A stretch of DNA of 64,000 bases, from the NCBI RefSeq assembly GCF_019052365.1, contig NZ_JAHQUY010000001.1, positions 70,865 to 134,864 on the forward strand, read 5' to 3'. Source of the DNA: Leyella stercorea (GTDB taxonomy: Bacteria; Bacteroidota; Bacteroidia; Bacteroidales; Bacteroidaceae). Position numbers and translations under genes: made by a program. Shown in pieces: positions 42,299 to 51,173 of this stretch; position 1 is the stretch's first letter, and each line of letters starts with the position of its first letter. The notes beneath the pieces were generated by a model. It did not search any database. It worked only from the letters and a program-made list of their open reading frames with translations, and had not been told where the DNA came from.

Positions 42299-42610
42299 TT
42301 AAACCACAGCCGGAGCCTCTGTGCCGGTTGTATCTGTAGATGTAGAGTCCATGAGCATTACGCTCGAGAAGAGGTGTGCTGTAGAGTCAACCGAGTCGGT
42401 TGAGTCGCTGAGCATTGCCACTTCCTCAGGAGTTGCCTGCTGTTCTGCCGGCTCACCCTCTGCCGGAGCGCCTACTGTGTCGGCTGTGTCAACAACGGTT
42501 GAGTCGACCGGCATGTTCAAACCAAGCTCTGCCTTAGAGCTACCTGCAAATACGTTGCTTACTGATACCATAACGAAAGCTGCGAAAGCTGCAAATACTA
42601 ACTTCTTCAT
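42299..42610 (-). CDS. Small acidic Thr/Ser/Asp-rich exported protein
   Basis: This 103-residue protein has a signal peptide (MKKLVFAAFAAFVMVSVSNVFAGS). The low-complexity mature part is full of Asp, Ser, Thr, Val and Glu (VDSTVVDTADTVGAPAEGEP and MLSDSTDSVDST) and contains no cysteine. Net charge is strongly negative. It is monocistronic with a strong terminator. I do not recognise a family. Its place just upstream of the sensor kinase on the same strand is noted without implying function. Confidence 0.65.
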   Translation of the reverse strand: MKKLVFAAFAAFVMVSVSNVFAGSSKAELGLNMPVDSTVVDTADTVGAPAEGEPAEQQATPEEVAMLSDSTDSVDSTAHLFSSVMLMDSTSTDTTGTEAPAVV

Positions 42611-42804
42611 ATTCTTAAATTTTTAATTGTTAATTATAATGTTTATCTGTAGAACTCCGTCTTGAACTGATGTTTGTTCGTTGCGTCGTTCACTTAATAG
42701 AATGCAATCTGCGTGCCAGAATATGAAGTGTTTTGCGTAAGTGTCTGATAGTCAGCGCGAATAAAAATTTTTAGTGCTTTGGCATAGACTAAAAAGTTGT
42801 GGAG

Positions 42805-42842
42805 AAGTGTGGAACAAGTGTAGAATAGTTCCACACTTTTGT
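42805..42842. terminator. Hairpin in the gap between the acidic protein and the S8 protease
   Basis: AAGTGTGGAAC (42805-42815) pairs perfectly with GTTCCACACTT (42828-42838), followed by TTGTGTGG. A related GTGTGGAC follows. It could terminate the leftward protease transcript after array D. The rest of 42611-42804 shows no gene. Confidence 0.5.
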
Positions 42843-42875
42843 GTGGACAGAAGTTATTGTTAGTGTGTAGAAAAG

Positions 42876-42991
42876 TCATCGTCACCCGAACGGAATCTGA
42901 TTGGACGGCGAACGGAATCCGATCGGACGGCGAACGGAATCCGATTGGACGGCGAACGGAATCCGATCGGACGGCGTTCGGGTGACGATGA
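42876..42991 (-). repeat. 22-base tandem array D flanked by a 17-bp inverted repeat
   Basis: Four 22-base units (42888-42975, core GAACGGAATCCGATCGGAC) alternate between CCGATCGG and CCGATTGG or CTGATTGG centres. They are bracketed by TCATCGTCACCCGAACG (42876-42892) and its exact reverse complement (42975-42991). The array follows the protease stop by 12 bases. Its reverse complement is the same family as array B. Confidence 0.92.
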
Positions 42992-43003
42992 AAGAGTATG
43001 GGA

Positions 43004-45178
43004 TTATTGCCAAACAAACTTGAAGGTCTTTGTAGCTGTCGGCGTCTTTACGCTGAGTAGATACACGCCCTTTGGCAGTTGCGGCACGGCAACAGACAGC
43101 GTTTCGCCTGCCGAGCGTTTGCCGAGCTGCTTGCTGAACAGCGTGCTGCCCGTCATGCTTGTGATGCAGAGCGTAGCCTGCGTGTCGCGAGCGAAGCCCA
43201 ATAAGATGTTTCCGTCTGCGATGCGCACCGTTCCGTCGAACGGCATGGCAACGCTCACGCAGCCCGTTTCCTGCTTCTCGATGCACTGGCGCAGTCCGTC
43301 GAGCGCGTTAATCTTGCCGTAGCCCCAGTTGCTGTCGGGCGCCGTAGCCGTGAAGCTGTCCTTGCGTGCCGTGTTCTGCACAATCTCGTGCAGCTGTTCG
43401 GGCGTGAGTTGCGGATAAGCCTGCAGCCATGTAGCCACAATGCCTGCCACGAACGGCGACGCCATCGACGTGCCCTGCATATAGCCGTACTGGTTGTAGC
43501 GACCGAAGTTCTCGTTGTATTCGGCGTACATCAAATTGCCCGATGCGTCGTTGTTAGACACGGCAGAGATGATGAAGCAGCCCGGCGCCGTGATGTTCGG
43601 CTTCATGCGTCCGTCTACTGTGGGGCCGTAGCTCGAGAACGAACTCAGGTCGCCCACGGTCTCCTGCAGCGTAGCCTGCTGTCCGCCGTTTGTCGTGTAC
43701 TCGTTGCGTGTGGTGTACGAACCCACGGTGAGTATGCGTTTGCCCGTTCCGCCAATCTCGCAGAGCGTGGACGACGCTGCGTCGGGCGCCGAGAAGCCCT
43801 CTATGTCGCGCGACTCCAACGCCAGATACGTATTGTCCGACCAAATGTTCACTCTGCCCGCCGTCTTCGGCGTCACGGTGAGCGCTATGGCGTAGTTGTT
43901 GCGTATCGAGGTGAGCGCAGATGTCAGCACCACGTGCAGCTTGCCGTTGAGCGGACTCACCTCCGAAGCCACCTTCCACGTGCCCGTAGCGTACTTGCCG
44001 AAGTCAACATCCGTGACGCCCTCCGCCGGATAAACGGTCGTAGACCGCGCATCCTTCTTGTTGAACGTGCTGTAGGCGGCGATGTCTACGGTGAAGTCGA
44101 CGCCCTTCTCGCCCCAAATCTCTATCGTGCCGCCCGAAACCGAGTTAGACGGCGCCACCTTGTACTTCACGAACGTGCGCAGCGGCGCAGCATCGGCTGT
44201 AGCGAAGGTATGGTCGATGTGGAAGGCGTCGGTGCGGTGGTTGCCGGCAGCGCCCACGATGAGGCGGCCCGGTCCCTGCATGGCGTCGGTCATGGTGTCG
44301 AACGTAGAAGTGCCGTCGTGCGGTCCGTCCTGGTTGCCCAGACTGAGGTTGACGACGCACGGCTTGCCCACCTCGTCGGCATAGTCGAAGATATACTGCA
44401 CGGCGTTGCTGATGTCGGCGTTGGTGCTCGCGTTCAGGTCGAGCGCCACGAGCACTATGTCGGCGTCGGGCGCATTGCCCACGTACGCCCCGTCCTTGTA
44501 GGCGTCGCTACCCGCAGCTATGGCAGCCACGTGCGTGCCATGCGAGTTAGAGTCGCTGTCGCCCTGCGCCTTCTCTATCAGTTCGGGCGTGTTCAGCTCA
44601 ATGCCGTAGCCGTACTTCGCAGGAGCCGAAGCGCCGTCGAGCGTCGTAGCGCTCTGTTCCCACACACGCTTGATGCGCAGCGCTCCGTCGGCAGGGCGGC
44701 GGAAAGCGGCGTGCATATAGTCGAATCCGGCGTCGACCACGCCCACAACCACGCCCGCGCCGGTGTATGCCTGCGGCAGCTCGGTGCCTTTGTGTATCTG
44801 GTCGGTGCCAGCCTCCTGGCGTGCGAGGTTGAGCATCTGCGTTGCGCCCGAAGTAATCTGGATGTACTCTACACCCTGCTGCTTAGCCAGACGCTGCAAG
44901 GCGTCGAGCGTGAGGCGCACGGTAGCCGTACCGGCGTTCTCGGCGATGGGCGTCACACCCAACTGCTGCCACGATGTGCGCGCAGGGTCGATTGTTACGT
45001 ATGCTGAAAGCTGACTGCTTGCGGCGCCCATTGCAGCGGCTTGCGCTGCGGGCGACTTAAGCAGGGTGGGGGAAGCGACGGCAATAGCCGTGCGAGGCGA
45101 AAGCGATGCCTGCGCCAACGCTGAGGCTGGTGCGAGCAACATCGTTGCACCTATTATATATATGTATGACTTGCGCAT
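43004..45178 (-). CDS. Secreted subtilisin-like serine protease (S8) with T9SS tail
   Basis: This 724-residue protease has a signal peptide (MRKSYIYIIGATMLLAPASALAQ) and a propeptide-like region to about residue 130. The catalytic triad is complete: Asp in GVVVGVVDAGFDYMH, His in SNSHGTHVAAIAAG and Ser in GTSMASPFVAGIVATW. The oxyanion Asn lies in VGAAGNH. A large insert (about 320-450) of beta-sandwich type sits between His and Ser, as in many Bacteroidales S8 proteases. The C-terminal module ends LPKGVYLLSVKTPTATKTFKF, a type A sorting signal, so export by T9SS is likely. Substrate unknown. Confidence 0.92.
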   Translation of the reverse strand: MRKSYIYIIGATMLLAPASALAQASLSPRTAIAVASPTLLKSPAAQAAAMGAASSQLSAYVTIDPARTSWQQLGVTPIAENAGTATVRLTLDALQRLAKQQGVEYIQITSGATQMLNLARQEAGTDQIHKGTELPQAYTGAGVVVGVVDAGFDYMHAAFRRPADGALRIKRVWEQSATTLDGASAPAKYGYGIELNTPELIEKAQGDSDSNSHGTHVAAIAAGSDAYKDGAYVGNAPDADIVLVALDLNASTNADISNAVQYIFDYADEVGKPCVVNLSLGNQDGPHDGTSTFDTMTDAMQGPGRLIVGAAGNHRTDAFHIDHTFATADAAPLRTFVKYKVAPSNSVSGGTIEIWGEKGVDFTVDIAAYSTFNKKDARSTTVYPAEGVTDVDFGKYATGTWKVASEVSPLNGKLHVVLTSALTSIRNNYAIALTVTPKTAGRVNIWSDNTYLALESRDIEGFSAPDAASSTLCEIGGTGKRILTVGSYTTRNEYTTNGGQQATLQETVGDLSSFSSYGPTVDGRMKPNITAPGCFIISAVSNNDASGNLMYAEYNENFGRYNQYGYMQGTSMASPFVAGIVATWLQAYPQLTPEQLHEIVQNTARKDSFTATAPDSNWGYGKINALDGLRQCIEKQETGCVSVAMPFDGTVRIADGNILLGFARDTQATLCITSMTGSTLFSKQLGKRSAGETLSVAVPQLPKGVYLLSVKTPTATKTFKFVWQ

Positions 45179-45223
45179 GATATACCTTATTATATTATAT
45201 GTATCTGTTTTCGGCTGCCCGTA

Positions 45224-47101
45224 TTACTTCACGAGCACCTTCTTTGTGGTCTGCTTGCCGTCGGCAGTCACCTTCACGATGTACACGCCCTTGGTAAGAT
45301 CGGCGTTCTCCACCTGCGCACCAGCGAGGTTGTACACCTGCAAGCGGTCGTATGCTCCGCCTGCGTGCACCTTTCCGTTGCTTACGAAGATGCTAACGCT
45401 CTGCTCAGCCTCGGCGCTGTTCACGTCGGTAGGCTTGACGAAGCCAGTCTGCTTGTGCGATTCGCCCAGGCGCGCCTCGCAGCAGTTGTAGATAGTGTGC
45501 TTGTTGTTGTCGTTCTGGTCGAACTCGCCTATGTAAGCCACGACGCTCATGTTCTTCAGCACAGCCTCGACGTTGTTCTTAGTCTCGTCGGCATAATAGC
45601 TCGAGTGGATGCTCTCGGGTATGGTGATGGTTTTCTCCCACGAAAGCAGCTGACCCGCTTTTATGTCCTTCACCAGGTATCCCCATGCGTTGCCTGTCAC
45701 CGTTCCGCGGAAGGTGCGGTTGTGTATGTAGTTGTCTCCGCCGTTCGCCTGACGCGCCTCGATGCCGTCCTGCACGAGGTATACGTTGAAAATAGAGCTG
45801 TTGTGAGGCACGGTCTTGTGAGGCAGCACGTAGAGCTTCACGTTCAGTTCGCGTGTGCTCTCGTCCAGTGTGGTCTTGAGGTAGAGCGAAACGTACGGCT
45901 CCTTGGTGTCGGCGTAGTAGATGGTGGAAAGCAGGCTGTTGACGTCGGTGGCGCTCACTATCGGCGTAGTGCTTACGTTGGCGTAAGTGTTGCGGTTGAC
46001 CATAGCCGCCGGTGCGAATGTGCTCGACATATTAGGGTAGAAGAATATATATGTAGGGTCTTCGCTCATTGTGAACATGTCGGGCTTGTAACCTACGTGG
46101 TGAGCCACCTCAATGACGTTCTTCTCTGTCTTCTTGATGGCAGCCTCAATGTTCAGATGGCCGCCCGGACAGTTGCCGCAGTCCTGACCCGTGAACGCTT
46201 CGAGCAGCAACGAGCGCTCCATAGTCTTCGGGTAGAGGAAGAGGTTGGCGCTTACGCTGTTGTCCGACGTGTCGGTCTCCTTTCCCGCTCCGTTCACGTT
46301 GGCGATAGTTACGCTGAGGCTCTGCTCGCCCTCGCTGCTTGTGTCCACGTCTTTGAGGTCGAAGCTGTAGCCCTCCTTCGGCTTGATGCTGAGGTCGGCG
46401 AAGTGCTGCGTGGTCTTGTTGCCGCCCACCTCAACGATGGCGTCGAAGCTGGTTATGTCCGTCGTGCCGGCGTTCACGAAGCAAGCCGAGAAGTTGCAGT
46501 TGTCGCCAGCCTTATAGTAGCCTTCGAAGTTGCTCTGAGCGATGATGGCGTCGGTATAGTCGCCCACGTTCTCGGCGTTGACGAAGATGAGCGCGCTGCC
46601 CTTGTTCATGCCGTAGGTGTCTACCCACGCTCCGTCCTTGTAGCCGTAGTTGCAGCCCTCGATGTCGTACGAACCGTCCGACATGAGCACCTTGTATGTT
46701 GTGGCAACTTCGGTTGTGTAGCCTACGTAGAGACAGTCCTCGTCGCCGGTTATGGTGTACGGCTTATCGAGCGTCCACTTTATCTTGCTCAGCGCCTTTT
46801 TCACCTCAACGGTTCCCTCGGCGATAGGTGTGCCGTCGAGCTGCTTGGTGAGGAAAACGTGCATCTTCTTGTCGGTGACATTCTTGCTGCCCAACACGAA
46901 CTCGGCGAAGTCGATGGTCTTGCCCTTCAGAGCCTGCAGCTTGGCGTGGCTCAGGCGCATAGCCTGTCCCTGCTTCTCGGTGCTGCCGAGGCGGAATACG
47001 TTGTTGCGCGAAATCTCATCTTTCGAGTAGCCGATGTTGGTGGCGTTGATGTTCCCTGCTACGAGGAGGAGGGAAGCGATGCTAAGTAGGGTTTTTCTCA
47101 T
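45224..47101 (-). CDS. Omp28-related exported protein with CxxC motif and T9SS tail
   Basis: This 625-residue protein has a signal peptide (MRKTLLSIASLLLVAGNINA). The N-terminal half is Ig/lectin-like. From about residue 300 it matches the Omp28 family: LLEAFTGQDCGNCPGGH, a thioredoxin-like CxxC segment, then NVIEVAHHVGY and a MVNRNTY block. It ends LTKGVYIVKVTADGKQTTKK, a T9SS type A tail. Omp28 relatives are surface lipoproteins or exported proteins; a redox activity is possible from the CxxC but not shown. It lies 45 bases upstream of the S8 protease on the same strand, so the two may be co-transcribed from the promoter near 47203. Confidence 0.82.
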   Translation of the reverse strand: MRKTLLSIASLLLVAGNINATNIGYSKDEISRNNVFRLGSTEKQGQAMRLSHAKLQALKGKTIDFAEFVLGSKNVTDKKMHVFLTKQLDGTPIAEGTVEVKKALSKIKWTLDKPYTITGDEDCLYVGYTTEVATTYKVLMSDGSYDIEGCNYGYKDGAWVDTYGMNKGSALIFVNAENVGDYTDAIIAQSNFEGYYKAGDNCNFSACFVNAGTTDITSFDAIVEVGGNKTTQHFADLSIKPKEGYSFDLKDVDTSSEGEQSLSVTIANVNGAGKETDTSDNSVSANLFLYPKTMERSLLLEAFTGQDCGNCPGGHLNIEAAIKKTEKNVIEVAHHVGYKPDMFTMSEDPTYIFFYPNMSSTFAPAAMVNRNTYANVSTTPIVSATDVNSLLSTIYYADTKEPYVSLYLKTTLDESTRELNVKLYVLPHKTVPHNSSIFNVYLVQDGIEARQANGGDNYIHNRTFRGTVTGNAWGYLVKDIKAGQLLSWEKTITIPESIHSSYYADETKNNVEAVLKNMSVVAYIGEFDQNDNNKHTIYNCCEARLGESHKQTGFVKPTDVNSAEAEQSVSIFVSNGKVHAGGAYDRLQVYNLAGAQVENADLTKGVYIVKVTADGKQTTKKVLVK

Positions 47102-47202
47102 AGTATATATTAATTAATTGTTCTTTTGCTTGTTAGTTTCAAATTTATTCACATTCTCTTTATTTAATAATGTGTAATAGCTATTTGCTAATAATTTGCT
47201 TG

Positions 47203-47210
47203 CAAAAGTA
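47203..47210 (-). promoter_or_regulatory. -7 box for the Omp28-like/S8 protease unit
   Basis: On the minus strand this reads TACTTTTG (TAnnTTTG), about 100 bases before the start codon. Confidence 0.6.
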
Positions 47211-47262
47211 CGGCTTTTTGCAAATATACGCAACAATTTAGTTGAAAATACACTTATTTAGG

Positions 47263-47293
47263 TTTGTTTTTAAAAAGTAATTGTGTATCTTTG
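47263..47293 (+). promoter_or_regulatory. Promoter of the first paralogous exported protein
   Basis: TTTG (47263-47266) and TATCTTTG (47286-47293) are 19 bases apart. It is divergent from the Omp28 promoter. Confidence 0.75.
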
Positions 47294-47388
47294 CAATGTG
47301 GTAGACCGCGTTTGGGTAATTGAAATAGTCTTTTATCGCTAAACTTGCGCTGTCTTAACGCTATTAATAATCAAAAAAACACAGAATT

Positions 47389-49176
47389 ATGGAAAAACGT
47401 TTACTTTATTCGGTAGCAGCCATGGCGTTGATGCTTGGCTCTGCAGCCCCGACATTCGCACAGAAAGTAGAGACACAGAACCGATTCTTAGTGAAGGCTG
47501 TCACGCTTGGTAGTCAGATGGGCGATATGCCCGAAAACCTCGACTCTAAGCGCGTGTATTATTACTACAACACCGATGGCAAGTTGGTAGGCAGTTCTAC
47601 CTACGGACGCAACTACACCGACGGTGGCTATTCGGATACCTTCTCGCTCACCGACATCGAGAAGATTGTCTTCGATGTAAATGGCAACATGACCAACAAA
47701 GACTTCTATCAGTATGGCGACTATGACGACGGCGACTACTCTTTCCGTAAGACACAGAACTGTGAGAGCTATACATACGACGCGCAGGGCAGACTGGCTA
47801 CAGACACTACCTCGATGCGCATCAACGAGTATAAGTACAACGACGACGGCACGCTGCTAAAGGTTACGTCGTACAACAAACGCACAAAGAAACTTGTGCA
47901 GGAGATTACATACACTTATGAGAACGGACAGGCTACTCACTACTCGTCTACCGGACAGTATTACGAGTTCGAGGCTGACCTTAAGTACGACGCAGACGGC
48001 AACAAGATCGAGGAATACCAGTATGCGAAGTCGGGCGAGAATGTGAAGCCGCGTCAGCGCGAGACTTGGACATACACCGACGGTGCGCTCACGCTCTACA
48101 TGAAGTACCGCTACGACAATAAAGGCGCGGAAGTGGCAGACTCGAAGAAAGAGTATGTCCCCGTGGATAACAACATGAACGTTATGGATGTTAGCGACTA
48201 TACCTACAATTCGGTTAAGGACACATGGAACAAATGGGGCTTGACCGTGCGTCAGACCTACCGCGACTTCAGCGGAATGAAGGAAGCTACACAGACGATG
48301 CTTCTTTCGGCTACACCCGACAAGAAACTCAAGAACACTATTAACCTGCAATTCACAGCTCCGAAAGCCGGTCTCGTTCATGGCTGCAAGTTTGTAGTCT
48401 ACCGCGACTGCGTGGCTCTCGACACGCTCGACCTTGCCGACGTCATGGATCCCGCAACAAAGCAGTGCTCTTATCAGGACAAGGAACTCAAGAGCGACAC
48501 CTACACTTACTTTGTTCAGCCGCTTTTCGCCCTCACAAACGGCGAGATAAGCAATGCTACTGCCGACTCGGAGTGGGTGGGCTACTATACTTCTACGCCT
48601 ATGGACGTGAACGTGGCTCTCGCTACGGAGCTTCCTGCCGTTACCGATCTGAAGCTCGTAGGTGGCGAGGTGAAGCGCATCGGTTCTATCATGAGCCAAT
48701 TGATAGAATACTACGCTGATCTCGAATGGAAGAACCCGGCTAATCTCGAAGAACTCGGCTTCGTGAGAAACGACGTTGCCTTCGTGGGTATGGGTCTCTC
48801 TGATACAAAGCTGGAAGGCGCCGCCGAGTCTGCCAGAGTGCAGATTATGGACGACGAGATGCAGGTGTATGTCATCACAACATACAAGTACGGCAAGGCT
48901 TACTCTGACGCTATCACCGTTACTGTTAAGGACATCGAGAAGTACAACGGCGTGGAGAGCATTACAGCCGACGGCGTAGTGAAGGCTACATTCGCAGGCA
49001 ACACGGTGCAGCTCAGCGATGCCGCAAACGTATCGGTTTACTCTGCTGCAGGCGCTAAGGTGTATGCAAAGCAGAATACATGCAGCGTGGCTCTCGGTCA
49101 GCTTCCGGCTGCTACATATATAGTATGTGTAGAGAAGGACGGCAAGAGCAGCTTCTATAAGTACGGCGTGAAGTAG
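47389..49176 (+). CDS. Exported YD-repeat-like protein with T9SS-like tail (paralogue 1)
   Basis: This 595-residue protein has a signal peptide (MEKRLLYSVAAMALMLGSAAPTFAQ). Residues about 50-290 contain short Y-x-Y-x2-x-G-x-L units (YYYYNTDGKLVGSS, SYTYDAQGRLATDTT, YKYNDDGTLLK, LKYDADGNKIEEYQY) resembling degenerate YD/RHS repeats. A middle FN3-like segment follows. The end reads VSVYSAAGAKVYA...LPAATYIVCVEKDGKS, a T9SS-like tail. A second copy of the whole architecture follows at 49290. Function unknown; surface location inferred. Confidence 0.72.
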   Translation: MEKRLLYSVAAMALMLGSAAPTFAQKVETQNRFLVKAVTLGSQMGDMPENLDSKRVYYYYNTDGKLVGSSTYGRNYTDGGYSDTFSLTDIEKIVFDVNGNMTNKDFYQYGDYDDGDYSFRKTQNCESYTYDAQGRLATDTTSMRINEYKYNDDGTLLKVTSYNKRTKKLVQEITYTYENGQATHYSSTGQYYEFEADLKYDADGNKIEEYQYAKSGENVKPRQRETWTYTDGALTLYMKYRYDNKGAEVADSKKEYVPVDNNMNVMDVSDYTYNSVKDTWNKWGLTVRQTYRDFSGMKEATQTMLLSATPDKKLKNTINLQFTAPKAGLVHGCKFVVYRDCVALDTLDLADVMDPATKQCSYQDKELKSDTYTYFVQPLFALTNGEISNATADSEWVGYYTSTPMDVNVALATELPAVTDLKLVGGEVKRIGSIMSQLIEYYADLEWKNPANLEELGFVRNDVAFVGMGLSDTKLEGAAESARVQIMDDEMQVYVITTYKYGKAYSDAITVTVKDIEKYNGVESITADGVVKATFAGNTVQLSDAANVSVYSAAGAKVYAKQNTCSVALGQLPAATYIVCVEKDGKSSFYKYGVK

Positions 49177-49205
49177 CATAAGCTCACGCCAGGATAGCAC
49201 TTCGT

Positions 49206-49259
49206 GAAAAGACACACATGTATATTACGTAGAGTATATAATATAATGTGTGTCTTTTC
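49206..49259 (+). terminator. 14-bp inverted repeat between the two paralogues
   Basis: GAAAAGACACACAT (49206-49219) pairs perfectly with ATGTGTGTCTTTTC (49246-49259) across an AT-rich 26-base loop. No strong U-run follows, so it may be a processing or partial termination site. Confidence 0.55.
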
Positions 49260-49289
49260 AGATTATTAATTAACCAAAAACATGGAATT

Positions 49290-51080
49290 ATGGGAAAAAG
49301 ACTACTCAATTCGATTGCAGCTCTGGCATTAGTGCTCGGCTGCCCGGCAACGGCTGACGCTCAGCAGGCGGCTCCAGAAAACAGATTCTTGGTTAATACT
49401 GCCACCTTCGGCAGTTCGATGGGCGATATCCCGGACGATGTAGTGTCGAAACGCAGTCTGTACTACTATAACACCGACGGACTCTTCGTCGGTAGAGCCG
49501 ACTACGGACGCCTCTACACCGACGAAGGCTACTCGGACGACTTCGATGTTATGACTTTCTGCAAGGCTGTCTTCAACACCGACGGCATGATGACCAATAA
49601 GGACACGTACCAGTGGGGCGAATACGACGGCGGCGTCTTCAGTTTCCGCAAGACGCAGAACTGCGAGAGCTATACTTACGACAGCAATGGACGATTGGCT
49701 ACCGACACTACGTCGATGTATATCAACGAGTATGCGTACAACACCGACGGAACGCTGGCTAAGAAGTCTACCTATATCAGAGACACTAAGAAGTTCAAGC
49801 AGGAGATTACGTATACCTATACCGACGGCGTGCTCACCCATTACTCATCAACCGGCGAATACGACTCGTACAAGTTCGAGGCTAATATAAAGTACGACGC
49901 CGACGGCAACAAGGTGGAGGAGTATCAGTACAAGCTGAAGGATGGCAATGAGGTGGCTAAGCAGCGCGAGGCATGGACTTATACCAGCGGTGTGCTCACA
50001 CTCTACGAGAAGTTCCGCTACGATTCAAGCGGCAAGGAGATACCGAGCGCAAAGACCGAGTATAAGCCGGTGAACGGCAATCTAAGCCTGATGGATGTTT
50101 GCAGCTACAACTACAGCAGTAATAAGTGGACGCGTAGCGGTCTGCCCATGCGCTATGAGTATCGCGACTTCAGTGGCATGAAGGAGAAGACAGCCATGAT
50201 GATTATGTCGGCTACGCTCGACAAGGAGAAGCCGAACACCGTAGACCTCCGCTTCAATGTGCCGAAGGCAGGACTCGAGTACGGCTGCAAGTTCGTCATT
50301 TTCCGCAACTGCATACCGCAGGATACCGTTGACCTTGCCGACGTGATAGACCCCGAGACAATGCAGTGTGCTTACGAGGACGACGAACTCAGCAACAGTA
50401 CATACACCTACTTCATTCAGCCGCTCTTCGCCATGAAGGACGGCAAGATAGTGAAGCCTGCTGCCGACTCGGAGTGGGTGGGTTTCTACAGCACCACTCC
50501 TACTGAGATTGAAGTGGCGCTCGACCACGAACTGCCTGCAGTTACCAATCTGGCTCTCGTAGGCGGCGAGGTGAAGAATGTAGGTACGGCTTTGAATCCT
50601 GAAAAGGAGTATAACGCTGTCTTTGGTTGGGAGAATCCTGCCGACATGAACGACTACAGCTTCATCAAGCACACGCTCTACTTCGTTGGAAGCAATGTGC
50701 CAGAGAACGAAACAAGAGAGTCTTCGAAAGACACGCTTCACGTAATGCTTCTCGACGATGCTGTAAAGGCGTATGTCGTTACGACCTACAAGTACGGCAA
50801 GGCGTTCTCCGACACCATCACCGTGAAGATGACAGACATCGACGACCTCACCGGCATGCAGCGCATCGGCGTTGATGGAGTTGTAAAGGCTATCTTCGCT
50901 GGCAACGTCATTAATCTTGCAGATGCCGCAAACGTATCTGTCTACAATGTTTCGGGCGAACGCGTATATGTACGCAAACGCACAAGAAGCGTATCGCTTG
51001 CTCAGCTCCCGACAGCAGCTTATATAATATGTATAGAGCGCAACGGCAAGCAGAGCGTCTACAAGTATCACGTTAAGTGA
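49290..51080 (+). CDS. Exported YD-repeat-like protein with T9SS-like tail (paralogue 2)
   Basis: This 596-residue protein (start ATG 49290, MGKRLLNSIAALALVLGCPATADAQ) aligns with the preceding gene over its full length: NRFLV...GSSMGDIPDD, SYTYDSNGRLATDTTSMYIN, YRDFSGMKEKTAMM, ADSEWVGFYSTTP and the tail LPTAAYIICIERNGKQSVYK. Roughly half of the positions are identical by eye. Even the bases before the start are alike (GGAATTATGG against AGAATTATGG). It arose by tandem duplication. The longer reading from 49248 would start inside the upstream inverted repeat, so I reject it. Confidence 0.72.
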   Translation: MGKRLLNSIAALALVLGCPATADAQQAAPENRFLVNTATFGSSMGDIPDDVVSKRSLYYYNTDGLFVGRADYGRLYTDEGYSDDFDVMTFCKAVFNTDGMMTNKDTYQWGEYDGGVFSFRKTQNCESYTYDSNGRLATDTTSMYINEYAYNTDGTLAKKSTYIRDTKKFKQEITYTYTDGVLTHYSSTGEYDSYKFEANIKYDADGNKVEEYQYKLKDGNEVAKQREAWTYTSGVLTLYEKFRYDSSGKEIPSAKTEYKPVNGNLSLMDVCSYNYSSNKWTRSGLPMRYEYRDFSGMKEKTAMMIMSATLDKEKPNTVDLRFNVPKAGLEYGCKFVIFRNCIPQDTVDLADVIDPETMQCAYEDDELSNSTYTYFIQPLFAMKDGKIVKPAADSEWVGFYSTTPTEIEVALDHELPAVTNLALVGGEVKNVGTALNPEKEYNAVFGWENPADMNDYSFIKHTLYFVGSNVPENETRESSKDTLHVMLLDDAVKAYVVTTYKYGKAFSDTITVKMTDIDDLTGMQRIGVDGVVKAIFAGNVINLADAANVSVYNVSGERVYVRKRTRSVSLAQLPTAAYIICIERNGKQSVYKYHVK

Positions 51081-51173
51081 GGATAAAACAATACCTTAGG
51101 CAAAACATTTAAACTACAGAACATAGCCTAAATTATTAATAAATAAAATTCTTAAAAACCGTAATATCAATAG

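Noticed and set aside
42694..43286. Minus-strand frames over array D
   Set aside because: They are repeat translations running into the 3' end of the S8 protease in another frame.
43388..45007. 539-codon plus-strand frame opposite the S8 protease
   Set aside because: Composition is Arg/Val/His-rich with no domain. The protease on the other strand has an intact catalytic triad and sorting tail.
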